Source: Stenotrophomonas sp. YIM B06876 (lineage in GTDB: Bacteria; Pseudomonadota; Gammaproteobacteria; Xanthomonadales; Xanthomonadaceae). Taken from it: DNA of 64,000 nucleotides. Under the pieces are notes generated by a model, which did not search any database, was not told the DNA's origin, and worked only from the letters and a program-made list of their open reading frames with translations. Both the position numbers and the translations under genes were made by a program. The stretch lies in NCBI RefSeq assembly GCF_030711595.1, contig NZ_JAUJUJ010000003.1, forward strand, positions 1-64,000, written 5' to 3'. Shown one piece after another: positions 16,655 through 26,226 of the stretch (position 1 is its first letter; each line of letters starts with the position of its first letter).

Positions 16655-17917
16655 ATGAAACGTCGCGTTGTCGTTACCGGCATGGGCATGGTCTCGCCAT
16701 TGGGCAATGATCTGGCCAGCAGTTGGCAGGGCATCACCGAAGGCCGTTCGGGCATCGGCCCGCTGACGACCATCGCGGACTCCTACCTGCAGCGGTTCAC
16801 CACCAAAATCGCAGGTGAGGTCAGGGATTTCGACATCACCGCCGACAACGAACAGTTCGGCAAGTACCGGGTCAGCGGCAAGGATGCCAAGAAGATGGAC
16901 CCGTTCATCCATTACGGCCTGGGTGCCGCCTTCATGGCGCTGCATGACTCGGGCCTGGAAATCACCGACGCCAACGCCGAGCGCATCGGTGCCATTGTCG
17001 GCGCCGGCATCGGTGGCCTGCTCGGCATCGAGGAACAGACCATCGAGTTCCACGAGGGCAAGAAGATCTCGCCCTTCTACGTGCCCAAGACCATCATCAA
17101 CATGCTGCCGGGGCAGCTGAGCATCATCGCCGGGCTGAAGGGCCCGTCGTTCTCGGCGGTGTCGGCCTGCGCCACGTCCAACCATTCCATCGGCACGGCG
17201 ATGCGCATGATCCAGTACGGCGATGCCGACGTGATGGTTGCCGGTGGCGCCGAGCGTGGCTCTTCGCCGACCGCGCTGGGCGGCTTCTGCGCGATGAAGG
17301 CCATGTCCACCCGTAATGACGATCCGGCCAAGGCGTCGCGCCCGTGGGACAAGGAGCGTGACGGCTTCGTGCTGGGCGACGGTGCCGGCATCCTGATCCT
17401 GGAAGAGTACGAGCACGCCAAGGCGCGCGGCGCGCACATCTACTGCGAGCTGGCCGGCTTCGGCGCCAGCTCCGATGCGTACCACATGACCGCACCGAGC
17501 GAGAACGGCGAAGGCGCCGCACGCTGCATGGTCGCGGCGATGAACGACGCCGGCGTCACCGCGGAGCAGGTGGGCTACCTCAACGCGCACGGCACCTCCA
17601 CCCCGCTGGGCGACCTGGGCGAGACCATGGCGATGAAGACCGCCTTCGGCGAGCACGCCTACAAGATGCTGGTCAGCTCGACCAAGTCGATGACCGGGCA
17701 CCTGTTGGGTGCCGCTGGCGGCGTGGAAGCGATCTTCTCGGTGATGGCGCTGACTACCGGCATCATCCCGCCGACGATCAACCTGGAAGAACCCGGCGAA
17801 GGCTGCGACCTGGACTACGTGCCGAATGTGGCGCGCAAGGCCGACGTGGACGTGGTGATGTCCAACGGCTTCGGCTTTGGTGGCACCAACGGCACGCTGG
17901 TGTTCAAGCGGATCTGA
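16655..17917 (+). CDS. fabF: Beta-ketoacyl-ACP synthase II
   Basis: 420 residues from [11 protein letters not shown], with AGGAG 8 bp upstream (16642-16646). Nucleophile Cys172 ([12 protein letters not shown]), [11 protein letters not shown] and [14 protein letters not shown] supply the two catalytic histidines, and GFGFGGTNG is near the C-terminus. It elongates acyl-ACP with malonyl-ACP. Last fab gene of the cluster, followed by a palindrome-rich gap. Confidence 0.98.
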   Translation: MKRRVVVTGMGMVSPLGNDLASSWQGITEGRSGIGPLTTIADSYLQRFTTKIAGEVRDFDITADNEQFGKYRVSGKDAKKMDPFIHYGLGAAFMALHDSGLEITDANAERIGAIVGAGIGGLLGIEEQTIEFHEGKKISPFYVPKTIINMLPGQLSIIAGLKGPSFSAVSACATSNHSIGTAMRMIQYGDADVMVAGGAERGSSPTALGGFCAMKAMSTRNDDPAKASRPWDKERDGFVLGDGAGILILEEYEHAKARGAHIYCELAGFGASSDAYHMTAPSENGEGAARCMVAAMNDAGVTAEQVGYLNAHGTSTPLGDLGETMAMKTAFGEHAYKMLVSSTKSMTGHLLGAAGGVEAIFSVMALTTGIIPPTINLEEPGEGCDLDYVPNVARKADVDVVMSNGFGFGGTNGTLVFKRI

Positions 17918-17929
17918 GCGCCGCTCAAA

Positions 17930-18198
17930 GCCCCTCTCCCTGCGGGGTAAGAGGGGCAGTCTGCGAACCACCGGTTCGCTGCCCCTCGAACGCCCTTGCG
18001 CCAGCGCAAGGGCCGGGGCGCGAAGCGGGGGTTGGGGTGAGGGCAGGGCGAAGCGGCTTCGTCGAACCACTCGGTTGGTGACAAAGGTTGTTCACCCGAA
18101 CCGGCGCGTGGCGACGCGTTCTTCAGCATGGCGCCTCTGGTTGTATTGAGGCGCCCCTCATCCGCCCCTTCGGGGCACCTTCTCCCGCAGGGAGAAGG
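17930..18198. repeat. Cluster of palindromic intergenic repeats between fabF and pabB
   Basis: The 317-bp gap holds at least five inverted repeats: GCCCCTC/GAGGGGC (17930-17957), GCGAACC/GGTTCGC (about 17962-17980), GCCCTTGCGC/GCGCAAGGGC (17992-18013), GGCGCCTC/GAGGCGCC (18130-18155) and CCTTCTCCC/GGGAGAAGG (18178-18198). Motifs such as GGTTGGGGTGAGGGC and CCCTCATCCGCCCCTTCGG resemble dispersed intergenic elements I associate with Xanthomonadaceae genomes. No coding sequence is supported here. Confidence 0.7.
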
Positions 18199-18234
18199 AT
18201 GGAATCCACTTCCCTGACTTCTTTCGGGCCCACG

Positions 18235-19590
18235 ATGCACATCCTTCCCCTGCACGCCGACACCGACCTGCTGGCGCTGCATCGGCTTGCGCCGCATCGT
18301 TATCCGGTGCTGCTCGAATCCACTGCCGCCGGCAAGCAGGGCCAGTGGGACATGCTGCTGATCGCCGATGGCGGCCAGCTGCTGCTAAACGCGGACGGCA
18401 GCCTGCAACGCGAAGACGGCAGCGCAGTGGAGGGCGATTTCCTGTCTGCACTGGATCGCGACTGGCAGGCCCTGCGCCAAGCCCGCAACCCGATGGAAGC
18501 GGAAATCCCGTTCCGTGGCGGCTGGGCATTGCTGCTCGATTACGAGCTCGCCCAGCAAGTCGAACCGATCCTGCAGCTGCCGCAGCGCACTGACGGCCTG
18601 CCAACCGCAATCGCACTGCGCTGCCCGGCAGCCGTACTGCGCGAACGCGACAGCGGCCGCTGCATCGCCATCGCCGAAGATGACGCTGCAGACCTGCTCA
18701 GCCAGCTCCAGCACGATCAAACCGGAGCCGACCAGTTACCCCCGTTGCCGCACTGGGAGGGCCCGGCAGCCATCAGCGAAGACGCAGGCGAACGCTTCAC
18801 CGATGGCGTACGCCAGGTCATTGCTTACCTGCGTGCAGGCGACGTCTTCCAGGTGAACCTGTCGCGTTGCTGGCAGGCGCAGTTCGATGCACCGCTCGCA
18901 CCGGAAGCGTTGTACGCGCGCCTGCGCACCGCCAATCCCGCACCGTTCGCCGGCCTGTTCAACGCCGCCGGGCGCGCCGTGGTCAGCTCCTCGCCGGAAC
19001 GGCTGGTCTCGGTCTGTGGCGATGTGGTGCAGACCCGTCCCATCGCCGGCACGTGCCCGCGCTTCGAGGGCGACGACGATGCCGCGCGTATCCGCGAGCT
19101 GGTCGACCATCCCAAGGAGCGCGCCGAGCATGTGATGCTGATCGATCTGGAGCGCAACGACCTGGGGCGGATCTGCGCGCCGGGCAGTGTCGAGGTCGAT
19201 GAGCTGATGTCGGTGGAAAGCTACGCCCACGTCCACCACATCGTCAGCAATGTGCGCGGGCGGCTGCGCGCCGGGGTGACCCCGGGGCAGGTGATCGCCG
19301 CCACGTTTCCTGGCGGCACCATCACCGGTTGCCCCAAGGTGCGCTGCATGCAGATCATCGCCGAGCTCGAGCAGCAGGCGCGCGGGGCCTACACCGGCGC
19401 GTTCGGCTGGCTCAACCGCGATGGCGACATGGACCTGAATATCCTGATCCGCACCGCCGAAGTGCAGGACCATGCCGCGCGGTTCCGTACCGGCGCCGGG
19501 GTGGTGGTGGACTCGGTGCCGGAGCGCGAGCTGGAGGAAACCCGGGCCAAGGCGCGGGGGCTGTTGCGGGCGCTGACGCCGCTGGCATGA
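18235..19590 (+). CDS. pabB: Aminodeoxychorismate synthase component I
   Basis: 451 residues from MHILPLHADT. The chorismate-binding C-terminal domain (about 185-445) contains ERLVSV, RPIAGTCPR, LIDLERNDLGRIC, FPGGTITGCPK and GAGVVVDSVPE. With PabA it makes 4-amino-4-deoxychorismate for folate. The Lys of the PIKGT motif found in E. coli PabB is Ala271 here. Its place between fabF and mltG makes TrpE unlikely, although PIAGT is also the TrpE form; this is the main uncertainty. The lyase gene pabC, often in this slot, is absent. Confidence 0.85.
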   Translation: MHILPLHADTDLLALHRLAPHRYPVLLESTAAGKQGQWDMLLIADGGQLLLNADGSLQREDGSAVEGDFLSALDRDWQALRQARNPMEAEIPFRGGWALLLDYELAQQVEPILQLPQRTDGLPTAIALRCPAAVLRERDSGRCIAIAEDDAADLLSQLQHDQTGADQLPPLPHWEGPAAISEDAGERFTDGVRQVIAYLRAGDVFQVNLSRCWQAQFDAPLAPEALYARLRTANPAPFAGLFNAAGRAVVSSSPERLVSVCGDVVQTRPIAGTCPRFEGDDDAARIRELVDHPKERAEHVMLIDLERNDLGRICAPGSVEVDELMSVESYAHVHHIVSNVRGRLRAGVTPGQVIAATFPGGTITGCPKVRCMQIIAELEQQARGAYTGAFGWLNRDGDMDLNILIRTAEVQDHAARFRTGAGVVVDSVPERELEETRAKARGLLRALTPLA

Positions 19591-19659
19591 ACCGGGTTTT
19601 GCCGGCAGCGGCGGGTCGCGGGGTATCCTGCGCGCCAGCTGTTTCCAATCGAGGTGAGC

Positions 19660-20718
19660 ATGGCGGGTGCTAAACGGGGTTGTCTGGTGGTCCTGGCGAT
19701 GGGGCTGTTGCTGGCCGTGCTGGTGGCCGCTGCGGGCGCCTGGTTGTGGCAGCGTCAGGCCCAGTTCGCCACGACGCCGGTGACGCCGTCGGTGGCCAGC
19801 GTCACCGTGGCGTCCGGCGATTCGTTCAGCACCGTGCTGGGCAAACTGCGCGCTGCCGGAGTCGATGAAGGCCGTGATCTGCAATGGCAGCTGTTGGCCC
19901 GCCAGCTGGATGCGGCCGGCAAGCTCAAGGTCGGTGAATATGCGCTGGAACCGGCACTTACCCCACGCGAACTGTTGTTGCGGATGCGCCAGGGCAAGGT
20001 GTTGCAGTACCGGATCACCATCGTCGAGGGCTGGAACATCCGCCAGCTGCGTGCCGCGCTCAACCGGGCGCAACCGCTGCTGCACAAGACGACGGCGATG
20101 GGGGATGGTGAACTGATGGAGGCGCTGGGTTTTGCCGGGCAGCACCCGGAAGGCCGCTTCCTGCCGGAGACGTATATCTACCAGCGCGGCGACAGCGATC
20201 TGGACGTGCTCAAACGCGCGCACGCGGCGATGGAGCAGGCCCTGAGCAGCGCCTGGGAGTCGCGGGCCGAGGGCCTGCCGCTCGCCTCGCCGTATGAGCT
20301 GCTGACGCTGGCTTCGATCATCGAGAAGGAAACCGGCCTGGCCGCCGAGCGGCCGCAGATTGCCGGGGTGTTCGTCCGCCGGCTGAAGCTGGGCATGCGG
20401 CTGCAGACCGACCCGACGATCATCTATGGCATCGGCAGCAGCTATGACGGCAATATCCGCAAGAGTCACCTGACCACCGACACGCCCTACAACACCTATA
20501 CCCGCGCCGGGCTGACGCCCACGCCGATCGCCATGCCCGGGCGCGCCGCGCTGCGGGCTGCCGCGCAACCGGCGGCGGGCGATGCGCTGTATTTCGTCGC
20601 CATTGGCGATGGCAGCGGCGCCCACGCGTTTTCGGCCAGCTATGCCGAACATACCGCCGCCGTTGCGCGCTATCTGCAGCGGCTGCGCCAGAACCGCAAC
20701 GAGGCAGTACCCCAATGA
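19660..20718 (+). CDS. mltG: Endolytic murein transglycosylase MltG
   Basis: 352 residues. One N-terminal membrane helix (about 7-30) precedes a periplasmic YceG domain with [19 protein letters not shown] and [10 protein letters not shown], whose glutamate is the catalytic residue in the family. It cuts nascent glycan strands and ends their growth. A GTG lies 6 bp upstream at 19654; the ATG has GAGG at a 5-bp distance and is preferred. The stop overlaps the tmk ATG by 4 bp. Confidence 0.95.
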   Translation: MAGAKRGCLVVLAMGLLLAVLVAAAGAWLWQRQAQFATTPVTPSVASVTVASGDSFSTVLGKLRAAGVDEGRDLQWQLLARQLDAAGKLKVGEYALEPALTPRELLLRMRQGKVLQYRITIVEGWNIRQLRAALNRAQPLLHKTTAMGDGELMEALGFAGQHPEGRFLPETYIYQRGDSDLDVLKRAHAAMEQALSSAWESRAEGLPLASPYELLTLASIIEKETGLAAERPQIAGVFVRRLKLGMRLQTDPTIIYGIGSSYDGNIRKSHLTTDTPYNTYTRAGLTPTPIAMPGRAALRAAAQPAAGDALYFVAIGDGSGAHAFSASYAEHTAAVARYLQRLRQNRNEAVPQ

Positions 20719-21380
20719 ATCAAGCGTTGCTGCGGCATCCGCATTTCGTCAGCCTGGAAGGCGGCGAGGGGGCCGGCAAGACCACCGCGATCAACGCCCT
20801 GCGTGACTGGCTGCAGGCGCAGGGACATGAGGTCGTCTTGACCCGCGAACCCGGCGGCACCCCGTTGGCCGAGCGCATCCGCGCGCTGGTGCTGACCCCG
20901 GATGCCGGGATCGCCGGCGAGCCGTTGACCGCCGAGGCCGAACTGCTGCTGGTGTTTGCCGCCCGTGCCCAGCACCTGAGCGAAGTGATCCGTCCGGCGC
21001 TGCAGCGCGGCGCATTCGTGATCAGCGACCGCTTCACCGATTCCAGTTACGCCTATCAGGGCGCGGGCCGCGGTCTGGACCTGCAATGGATCGCCGACCT
21101 GGAGCGGCGGGTGGTGGGCCTGTTGCCGGGGCTGACCCTGCTGCTGGATGTGGACGTGGCCATCGGCCGCGCCCGTGCCAATGGCCGCGATCTGTGGCCG
21201 GACCGGATCGAAACCGAGCAGGACGATTTTTTCCAGCGCGTGCGCGCCCAGTTCCGGCAGCGGGCGCAGGATGATCCGCTGCGGTTCCGGCTGGTCGACG
21301 CCAGCCAGGACCAGGCCGGCGTGGCCCATGCGGTGACCGCGTTGCTGGCGCAATGGATGGCGCAGGAAGCCACGGCATGA
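20715..21380 (+). CDS. tmk: Thymidylate kinase
   Basis: 221 residues. P-loop [10 protein letters not shown] (about 14-23), [14 protein letters not shown], and [16 protein letters not shown] for dTMP binding, with the LID region after [10 protein letters not shown]. It phosphorylates dTMP to dTDP. ATGA overlaps at both ends (mltG and holB) indicate one translationally coupled operon. Confidence 0.97.
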   Translation: MNQALLRHPHFVSLEGGEGAGKTTAINALRDWLQAQGHEVVLTREPGGTPLAERIRALVLTPDAGIAGEPLTAEAELLLVFAARAQHLSEVIRPALQRGAFVISDRFTDSSYAYQGAGRGLDLQWIADLERRVVGLLPGLTLLLDVDVAIGRARANGRDLWPDRIETEQDDFFQRVRAQFRQRAQDDPLRFRLVDASQDQAGVAHAVTALLAQWMAQEATA

Positions 21381-22339
21381 GCGAGCTGTTCACGCCCTGG
21401 CAGCAACGCGCCTATGACCAGAGCATTGCCGCGCTCGATGCCGGGCGACTCGGCCATGGCCTGCTGATCTGCGGTCCCGCCGGGCTGGGCAAGCGGGCCG
21501 TGGCAATGAGGATGGCGGCGCATGTGCTGGGGCAGGGCGCCAGTCCGGCGGCGGCATCGCGCAACGCCCAGTTGATCGCGGCCGGTACCCATCCGGACCT
21601 GCAGCTGGTGTCGTTCATCCCCAACAAGAGCGGCGACAAGCTGCGCACCGAGATCGTGATCGAGCAGGTGCGCGAGATCTCGCAGAAGCTGGCGCTGACC
21701 CCGCAGTACGGGGTGGCCCAGGTGGTGGTGGTGGATCCGGCCGATGCGATCAACCGTTCCGCCTGCAATGCGCTGCTCAAGACGCTGGAGGAACCCGCGC
21801 CCGGCCGCTACCTGTGGCTGATCAGTGCCGACCCGGCGCGGCTGCCGGCCACGGTCCGCAGCCGTTGCCAGGGGCTGGAATTCAAGCTGCCGCCGCGCGA
21901 AGAGGCGCTGGCCTGGCTGCAGTCCCGCGGCCATGGTGACGCGGTCGCGCGCGATGCACTGGATGCGGCGCGTGGACATCCGGGAATGGCCGACCAGTGG
22001 TTGCAGGGCGAGGGCATGACCCTGCGCCGCCAGGTCGCCAGCGAGCTGGGACAGCTGGCGGCAGGCCGCCTTGGCTGTGTCGAGCTGGCGCAGCGTTGGA
22101 CGGCCGACGCGCATGCCGAAATGCGTCTGCGTCACGCCGCCGATCTGGCACTTGCCCAGGCCTCGGCTGGCGGCTTGACCGATCCGGCACGATTGCACAA
22201 GCTGGCGGCCTGGTTCGATGCCGCCAACCGGACGCGGGATCTGCTGCGGACCACGATCCGCGCCGATCTGGCGATAGTGGAACTATTGCTGGCCTGGTGC
22301 GCAGCCAACCAGTCGCAAGCCAAGGGAAACAATCGATGA
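21377..22339 (+). CDS. holB: DNA polymerase III subunit delta prime
   Basis: 320 residues from MSELFTPW. A clamp-loader AAA+ fold is visible: [14 protein letters not shown] (about 31-44), [24 protein letters not shown] (sensor 1 area) and [10 protein letters not shown]. An earlier ATG at 21353 lies inside tmk and is not supported. ATGA overlaps join it to tmk and pilZ, the conserved tmk-holB-pilZ order. Confidence 0.95.
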   Translation: MSELFTPWQQRAYDQSIAALDAGRLGHGLLICGPAGLGKRAVAMRMAAHVLGQGASPAAASRNAQLIAAGTHPDLQLVSFIPNKSGDKLRTEIVIEQVREISQKLALTPQYGVAQVVVVDPADAINRSACNALLKTLEEPAPGRYLWLISADPARLPATVRSRCQGLEFKLPPREEALAWLQSRGHGDAVARDALDAARGHPGMADQWLQGEGMTLRRQVASELGQLAAGRLGCVELAQRWTADAHAEMRLRHAADLALAQASAGGLTDPARLHKLAAWFDAANRTRDLLRTTIRADLAIVELLLAWCAANQSQAKGNNR

Positions 22340-22689
22340 GTGCGATGAACGCACGCCAGGGCATCCTGTCGCTGGTGGTCAAGGACAAGTCGGCGCTGTA
22401 CAGCGCCTACATGCCGTTTGTGAAGAACGGCGGTATTTTCGTGCCGACGCCGAAGCGCTACTTTCTCGGCGATGAAGTGTTCCTGCTGCTGACCCTGCCC
22501 GACACCAGCGAGCGGCTGCCGGTCGCCGGCAAGGTGATCTGGGTCACCCCGGTGGGCGCGCAGGGCAACCGCCAGGCCGGGATCGGCGTGCAGCTGGCCG
22601 ATGGCAGTGAGGCGGAGGCGATCCGCAACAAGATCGAGACCCTGCTGGCCGGTGCGTTGAATTCAGAAAAGCCGACGCAGACGATGTGA
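22336..22689 (+). CDS. pilZ: PilZ domain protein (type IV pilus biogenesis PilZ)
   Basis: 117 residues. FVPTPKRYFLGDEVFLLLTLP and VIWVTPVGAQGNRQAGIGVQL match PilZ itself. The N-terminal RxxxR and the DxSxxG motif needed for c-di-GMP binding are not seen, as in other orphan-type PilZ proteins. It is required for pilus assembly, interacting with PilB and FimX in Xanthomonas. The ATG overlaps holB. pilT and pilU lie 5.6 kb downstream. Confidence 0.93.
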   Translation: MSAMNARQGILSLVVKDKSALYSAYMPFVKNGGIFVPTPKRYFLGDEVFLLLTLPDTSERLPVAGKVIWVTPVGAQGNRQAGIGVQLADGSEAEAIRNKIETLLAGALNSEKPTQTM

Positions 22690-22708
22690 AAAAAATTCCG
22701 CCAATGCG

Positions 22709-22736
22709 TTGACGTCAGAAATCTCCGCCCTATAAT
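22709..22736 (+). promoter_or_regulatory. Near-consensus sigma-70 promoter of tRNA-Val
   Basis: TTGACG (22709-22714), a 16-bp spacer, then TATAAT (22731-22736). The following GC-rich discriminator (GGCGGC) is typical of stringently controlled stable-RNA promoters. Confidence 0.85.
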
Positions 22737-22752
22737 TGGCGGCTCGCAACAC

Positions 22753-22827
22753 GGGCGGTTAGCTCAGCGGTAGAGCATTGCCTTCACACGGCAAGGGTCA
22801 CAAGTTCGAACCTTGTACCGCCCACCA
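22753..22827 (+). tRNA. tRNA-Val (anticodon CAC)
   Basis: 75 bases including an encoded CCA. Acceptor stem GGGCGGT/ACCGCCC, D arm AGCTCAGCGGTAGAGC, anticodon stem TTGCC/GGCAA around TTCACAC (anticodon CAC, reading GUG), and T arm ACAAG-TTCGAAC-CTTGT all fold correctly. Confidence 0.98.
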
Positions 22828-22840
22828 TGCGAAAAACAGA

Positions 22841-22865
22841 AAGCCGGCCGCGAGCCGGTTTTTTT
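22841..22865 (+). terminator. Intrinsic terminator of tRNA-Val
   Basis: Stem AAGCCGGC / GCCGGTTT (one G-T pair) with a CGCGA loop, running into a seven-T tract. It starts 14 bp after the CCA end, so the tRNA is its own transcription unit. Confidence 0.88.
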
Positions 22866-23013
22866 GTGCCTGCCATGAACACGCTGGCGATGCGGGCGGC
22901 AGGGTATCTTTCCGGGGGATGCGCTGCCGGCGCACCGGTTCGGGGAAAGAAGGGATGGGATTGGTGCAGCGCGCATATCTGCCGATCACGGGTCACCTCG
23001 CCGCGGGGAGGAC

Positions 23014-24099
23014 TTGCCGCCGCGCCCGCGCGGCCGGTGGGAGCGGTTGATCTTGGGGCGCAGGGTGCAGCTGTCCTGGCGCGGTGTCTTGCGTACAAGC
23101 GCGCGCGTTGCGTGGGTGCTGGCTTGTGCGCTGGTCGCGCTGTGGGGTGGGTTCGCACTGTGGTTCCAGATTCCGGCCGGCGTGGCGCTGCGCAGCGGGA
23201 TGATCGGCATATGGGTCCTGGCGGGCGTGCTTGCGATGCGGGCTGGCTGGACACCGTCGCGGCACTGGCGCAGCGTGCTGCTGTTCGCCGGTATGTTCGG
23301 ATTGATGTTGGGCTGGTGGTCCACGATCACGCCGTCGCAGGACCGCGCATGGGCCGATGATGTGGCGCAACCGTTGCGCGCCGCGGTGCATGGGCAGCGG
23401 CTGGTGGTGGAAAACGTGCGTGATTTCACCTGGCGCACCGAAAGCGATTACGACATCCGCTGGCAGCGCCGCGAATACGATCTGGCCCAGCTGCAGTCGG
23501 CCGACCTGATCCTTTCCTACTGGATGGGGCCGGCGATTGCACATACGCTGGTGTCATTCGGTTTCGCCGATGGCCGCCAGCTGGTGTTCTCGCTGGAGAT
23601 CCGCAAGCAACGCGGCGAGTCATTCTCGGCCCTGGGCGGTTTTTTCCGCAAATTTGAAACGGTGCTGGTAGCCGCCGATGAGCGCGACATCGTCCGCGTG
23701 CGCAGCAATGTGCGCGGCGAGGACGTGTATCTGTACCGGATCCATGGCCTGTCACAACCTGACCTGCAGGAACTGCTGCGCGCCTATGTAAGCGAGGGCG
23801 ACGCCCTGCTGCGCGCGCCGCGGTTCTACAACACGCTGACCAGCAATTGCACCACGGTCGCATTCGAGCTGATGCGCCGGATCGCGCCCGGCCTGCCGCT
23901 GGATTACCGGCTGTTGCTGTCCGGCTATCTGGACCGCTACGCCTTCGATATGGGCGGGTTGACGCCCGGCACTGATTTCCAGCGGCTGCGTGAGCGCGGG
24001 CGCATTACCGGGCGTGCGTTGCAGGCCGGTGACAGCGCCGATTTTTCCCGCCGCATCCGCCAGGACATTCCCGGTATCCCAAAAGGAAGTACGCAATGA
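23014..24099 (+). CDS. DUF4105 (Lnb N-terminal periplasmic) membrane protein
   Basis: 361 residues from a TTG start; the start is uncertain because GGAGGA ends only 1 bp before it. Three hydrophobic helices lie near the N-terminus (about 28-110). A periplasmic DUF4105 domain follows, with FTWRTESDYDIRWQRR, SYWMGPAIAHTLVSFGF, LGGFFRKFE and the conserved Asn/Cys segment NTLTSNCTTVAFE. The conserved Cys suggests a hydrolase-like site, but activity is not known to me. The stop overlaps the ATG of the esterase-like lipoprotein downstream, suggesting a joint envelope function. Confidence 0.87.
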   Translation: MPPRPRGRWERLILGRRVQLSWRGVLRTSARVAWVLACALVALWGGFALWFQIPAGVALRSGMIGIWVLAGVLAMRAGWTPSRHWRSVLLFAGMFGLMLGWWSTITPSQDRAWADDVAQPLRAAVHGQRLVVENVRDFTWRTESDYDIRWQRREYDLAQLQSADLILSYWMGPAIAHTLVSFGFADGRQLVFSLEIRKQRGESFSALGGFFRKFETVLVAADERDIVRVRSNVRGEDVYLYRIHGLSQPDLQELLRAYVSEGDALLRAPRFYNTLTSNCTTVAFELMRRIAPGLPLDYRLLLSGYLDRYAFDMGGLTPGTDFQRLRERGRITGRALQAGDSADFSRRIRQDIPGIPKGSTQ

Positions 24100-26054
24100 C
24101 GCCGACGTCGCACCCCCGCGGGTACCGCCTGGTTCTGGCGCCGATGATGGCGATGGCACTGCTGCTGGGCAGCGGGTGCGCCATGGTCAAGATGAAGACG
24201 GTGGCGCCGACCGACTACGTCACCCTCAAACGCGGTGACGTGCTCGATGGTGGCCGGCTCAGCGCCTCCGCGCAGGAAATGCTCAGTGTCATCGGCCTCA
24301 CCGAGAGCCAGTGCGGCAAGGATCTGCCCGCCTGCCGCGAAGCGGTGCAGCAGACCGATGGCCTGCATGCCGAGCAGCGGTTGGCCACGTTGTCCGAGCT
24401 GTGGGTGAAAGAGGCATTGGCATTGACCCCCAAGCCGAAGGCCGCCGGCATGGCGCCATTGCCGGAAGGCGCGTTGGAGGCGTGGCTGGAAGCGGCGCGC
24501 TATGCCTATGCCTACCTGTTTTTCAGTGGCCGTAGCCCGGCCGAGCGCGCGTTCGAGGACCGGCAGACGCAGGTGCGCGACTACTACAACTACGCCGCCG
24601 AGCAGAGCGCGGCGGTGGTGTTCCAGCGCGGTCGCGAGCGTGCCCTCGGTGGCGAGGACTACAACGGGCCGCTGCACGCCGAGCACTGGACGCTGGCCAG
24701 CCGTTTCGACGCGCTGCATCTGACCAGCATCCCGCGGCAGCTGGTGTCGGCCTCGTCAGTGAGTTTCGCCGGCCTGCGCAGCACCTACCGGCGCGATGGA
24801 TTCGGCGCTGAACTGGTGCTGGTGATGGAACCGGCGCCGTTGGCGCTGCCGATGGACGGCGGTGCCGCGGCATTGCCCGATACCCCCGTGTTCAGTGAAA
24901 TGCCGGCGATCAATGTCACCGCGCTGTTGCGGTTCGACGGTGCGACGCTGGACGAGGTGCTGGCCACCCGCAACATCACCATCGAAGCCTATGCCCCGGA
25001 AACCACCGACAGCGTGGAATTGCAGGGGCAGAAGGTGCCGTTGGCGGCCAATTTCACCGCGGCCTATGGCCTGTGGCTTGCGCAATCGGGCTTTGCCACC
25101 GAATCGCTGCGCACGCTGTTCGGGCGCGGTGCGGGCATCCGTGAACCGCATATCTACCTGATGCAGCCCTACGATCCCAGCCGCCGCATCATCTTCATGC
25201 TGCACGGGCTGGCCAGCAGTCCGGAAGCCTGGGTCAACCTGGCCAACGAAATCATGGGCGATGCGGAAATGCGCGAACATTTCCAGGTGTGGTCGGTGTA
25301 TTACCCGACCAACGCGCCGCTGGCGTTGAACCGTTACACCATCAGCAACGCGTTGAACCGGACGCTGCACCATTTCGATGAAACGGGGCGGCAGCCGGCG
25401 TCGAAAAACATGGTGCTCATCGGCCACAGCATGGGCGGCGTGCTGGCGCGGCTGATGCTCAGCGATCCGGCCGAAGTGCTGTGGAACGACCTGCTGCAGC
25501 GCTATGAATTGCGCGGCCCGCGCCTGCAGCGGGTGCAGGCCAAGCTGGGCCCGCTGCTGCATTACCAGCCGCAGCCGAACGTGGAGCGGGTGATTTTTCT
25601 GGCCTCCCCGCATCGCGGTACCGACATTGCCGGCAATCGGCTGGGACGCATGATCGGCAAGCTGGTGCGCTTGCCGCTGACCATCCTGGGCAAGTTCGAA
25701 GACGTCTTCCTGGCCTTGCAGAGTCCGCCGGGGACGGAACAGAAGGCGGAGAAGCCGCGCATCCCCAACAGCATCGACAACCTCAAGTCGAATGATCCGT
25801 TTGTGCAGGCCGCTGCCGATCTGCCGCTGGCGCCGGGGTTGAAGTACCACTCGATCATCGCCCAGCGCAAACCCGGGGTGCCGCTGCAGCTGTCCGATGA
25901 CGGGCTGGTGCCGTACTGGAGTGCGCATCTGGACCAGGCGCTGTCGGAGAAGGTGATCCTTTCCGGGCACAGCGTGCAGGAGACCCCGCAAGCGGTGCTG
26001 GAAGTGCGGCGGATTCTGCGCGAGGACCTGCGCGAGCTGGGCGCTGGACAGTAA
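24096..26054 (+). CDS. Lipoprotein alpha/beta-hydrolase (lipase/esterase-like)
   Basis: 652 residues. The signal peptide ends in the lipobox LGSGC (C28). The region from ~30 to 350 has no named domain I recognise and includes an unusual DYYNYAAEQSAAVVF segment. The C-terminal hydrolase domain (about 360-650) has an oxyanion-loop LHGLASSPEAW, the nucleophile Ser445 in GHSMGGVLARL, and candidate Asp/His in DDGLVPYWS and GHSVQETPQ. It probably hydrolyses an ester in the periplasm or outer membrane. AAGGA precedes the ATG, which overlaps the DUF4105 stop. No terminator is obvious downstream. Confidence 0.88.
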   Translation: MTPTSHPRGYRLVLAPMMAMALLLGSGCAMVKMKTVAPTDYVTLKRGDVLDGGRLSASAQEMLSVIGLTESQCGKDLPACREAVQQTDGLHAEQRLATLSELWVKEALALTPKPKAAGMAPLPEGALEAWLEAARYAYAYLFFSGRSPAERAFEDRQTQVRDYYNYAAEQSAAVVFQRGRERALGGEDYNGPLHAEHWTLASRFDALHLTSIPRQLVSASSVSFAGLRSTYRRDGFGAELVLVMEPAPLALPMDGGAAALPDTPVFSEMPAINVTALLRFDGATLDEVLATRNITIEAYAPETTDSVELQGQKVPLAANFTAAYGLWLAQSGFATESLRTLFGRGAGIREPHIYLMQPYDPSRRIIFMLHGLASSPEAWVNLANEIMGDAEMREHFQVWSVYYPTNAPLALNRYTISNALNRTLHHFDETGRQPASKNMVLIGHSMGGVLARLMLSDPAEVLWNDLLQRYELRGPRLQRVQAKLGPLLHYQPQPNVERVIFLASPHRGTDIAGNRLGRMIGKLVRLPLTILGKFEDVFLALQSPPGTEQKAEKPRIPNSIDNLKSNDPFVQAAADLPLAPGLKYHSIIAQRKPGVPLQLSDDGLVPYWSAHLDQALSEKVILSGHSVQETPQAVLEVRRILREDLRELGAGQ

Positions 26055-26226
26055 CCGCGGCGCTGGATGCATTCCCCAGAGCGCAGCAGGAAAGACCACC
26101 AACCGGCGTGTGCCGTACACGACCACTGTGCTTCGAAGACAGGTGAATCGCTGTTGCCGCGCTTCCAGAGCGAGCCGCATCCAACACGGTTTGACCTGGC
26201 TGGTCGTCCGGCCGCTGCAGCCGGTT

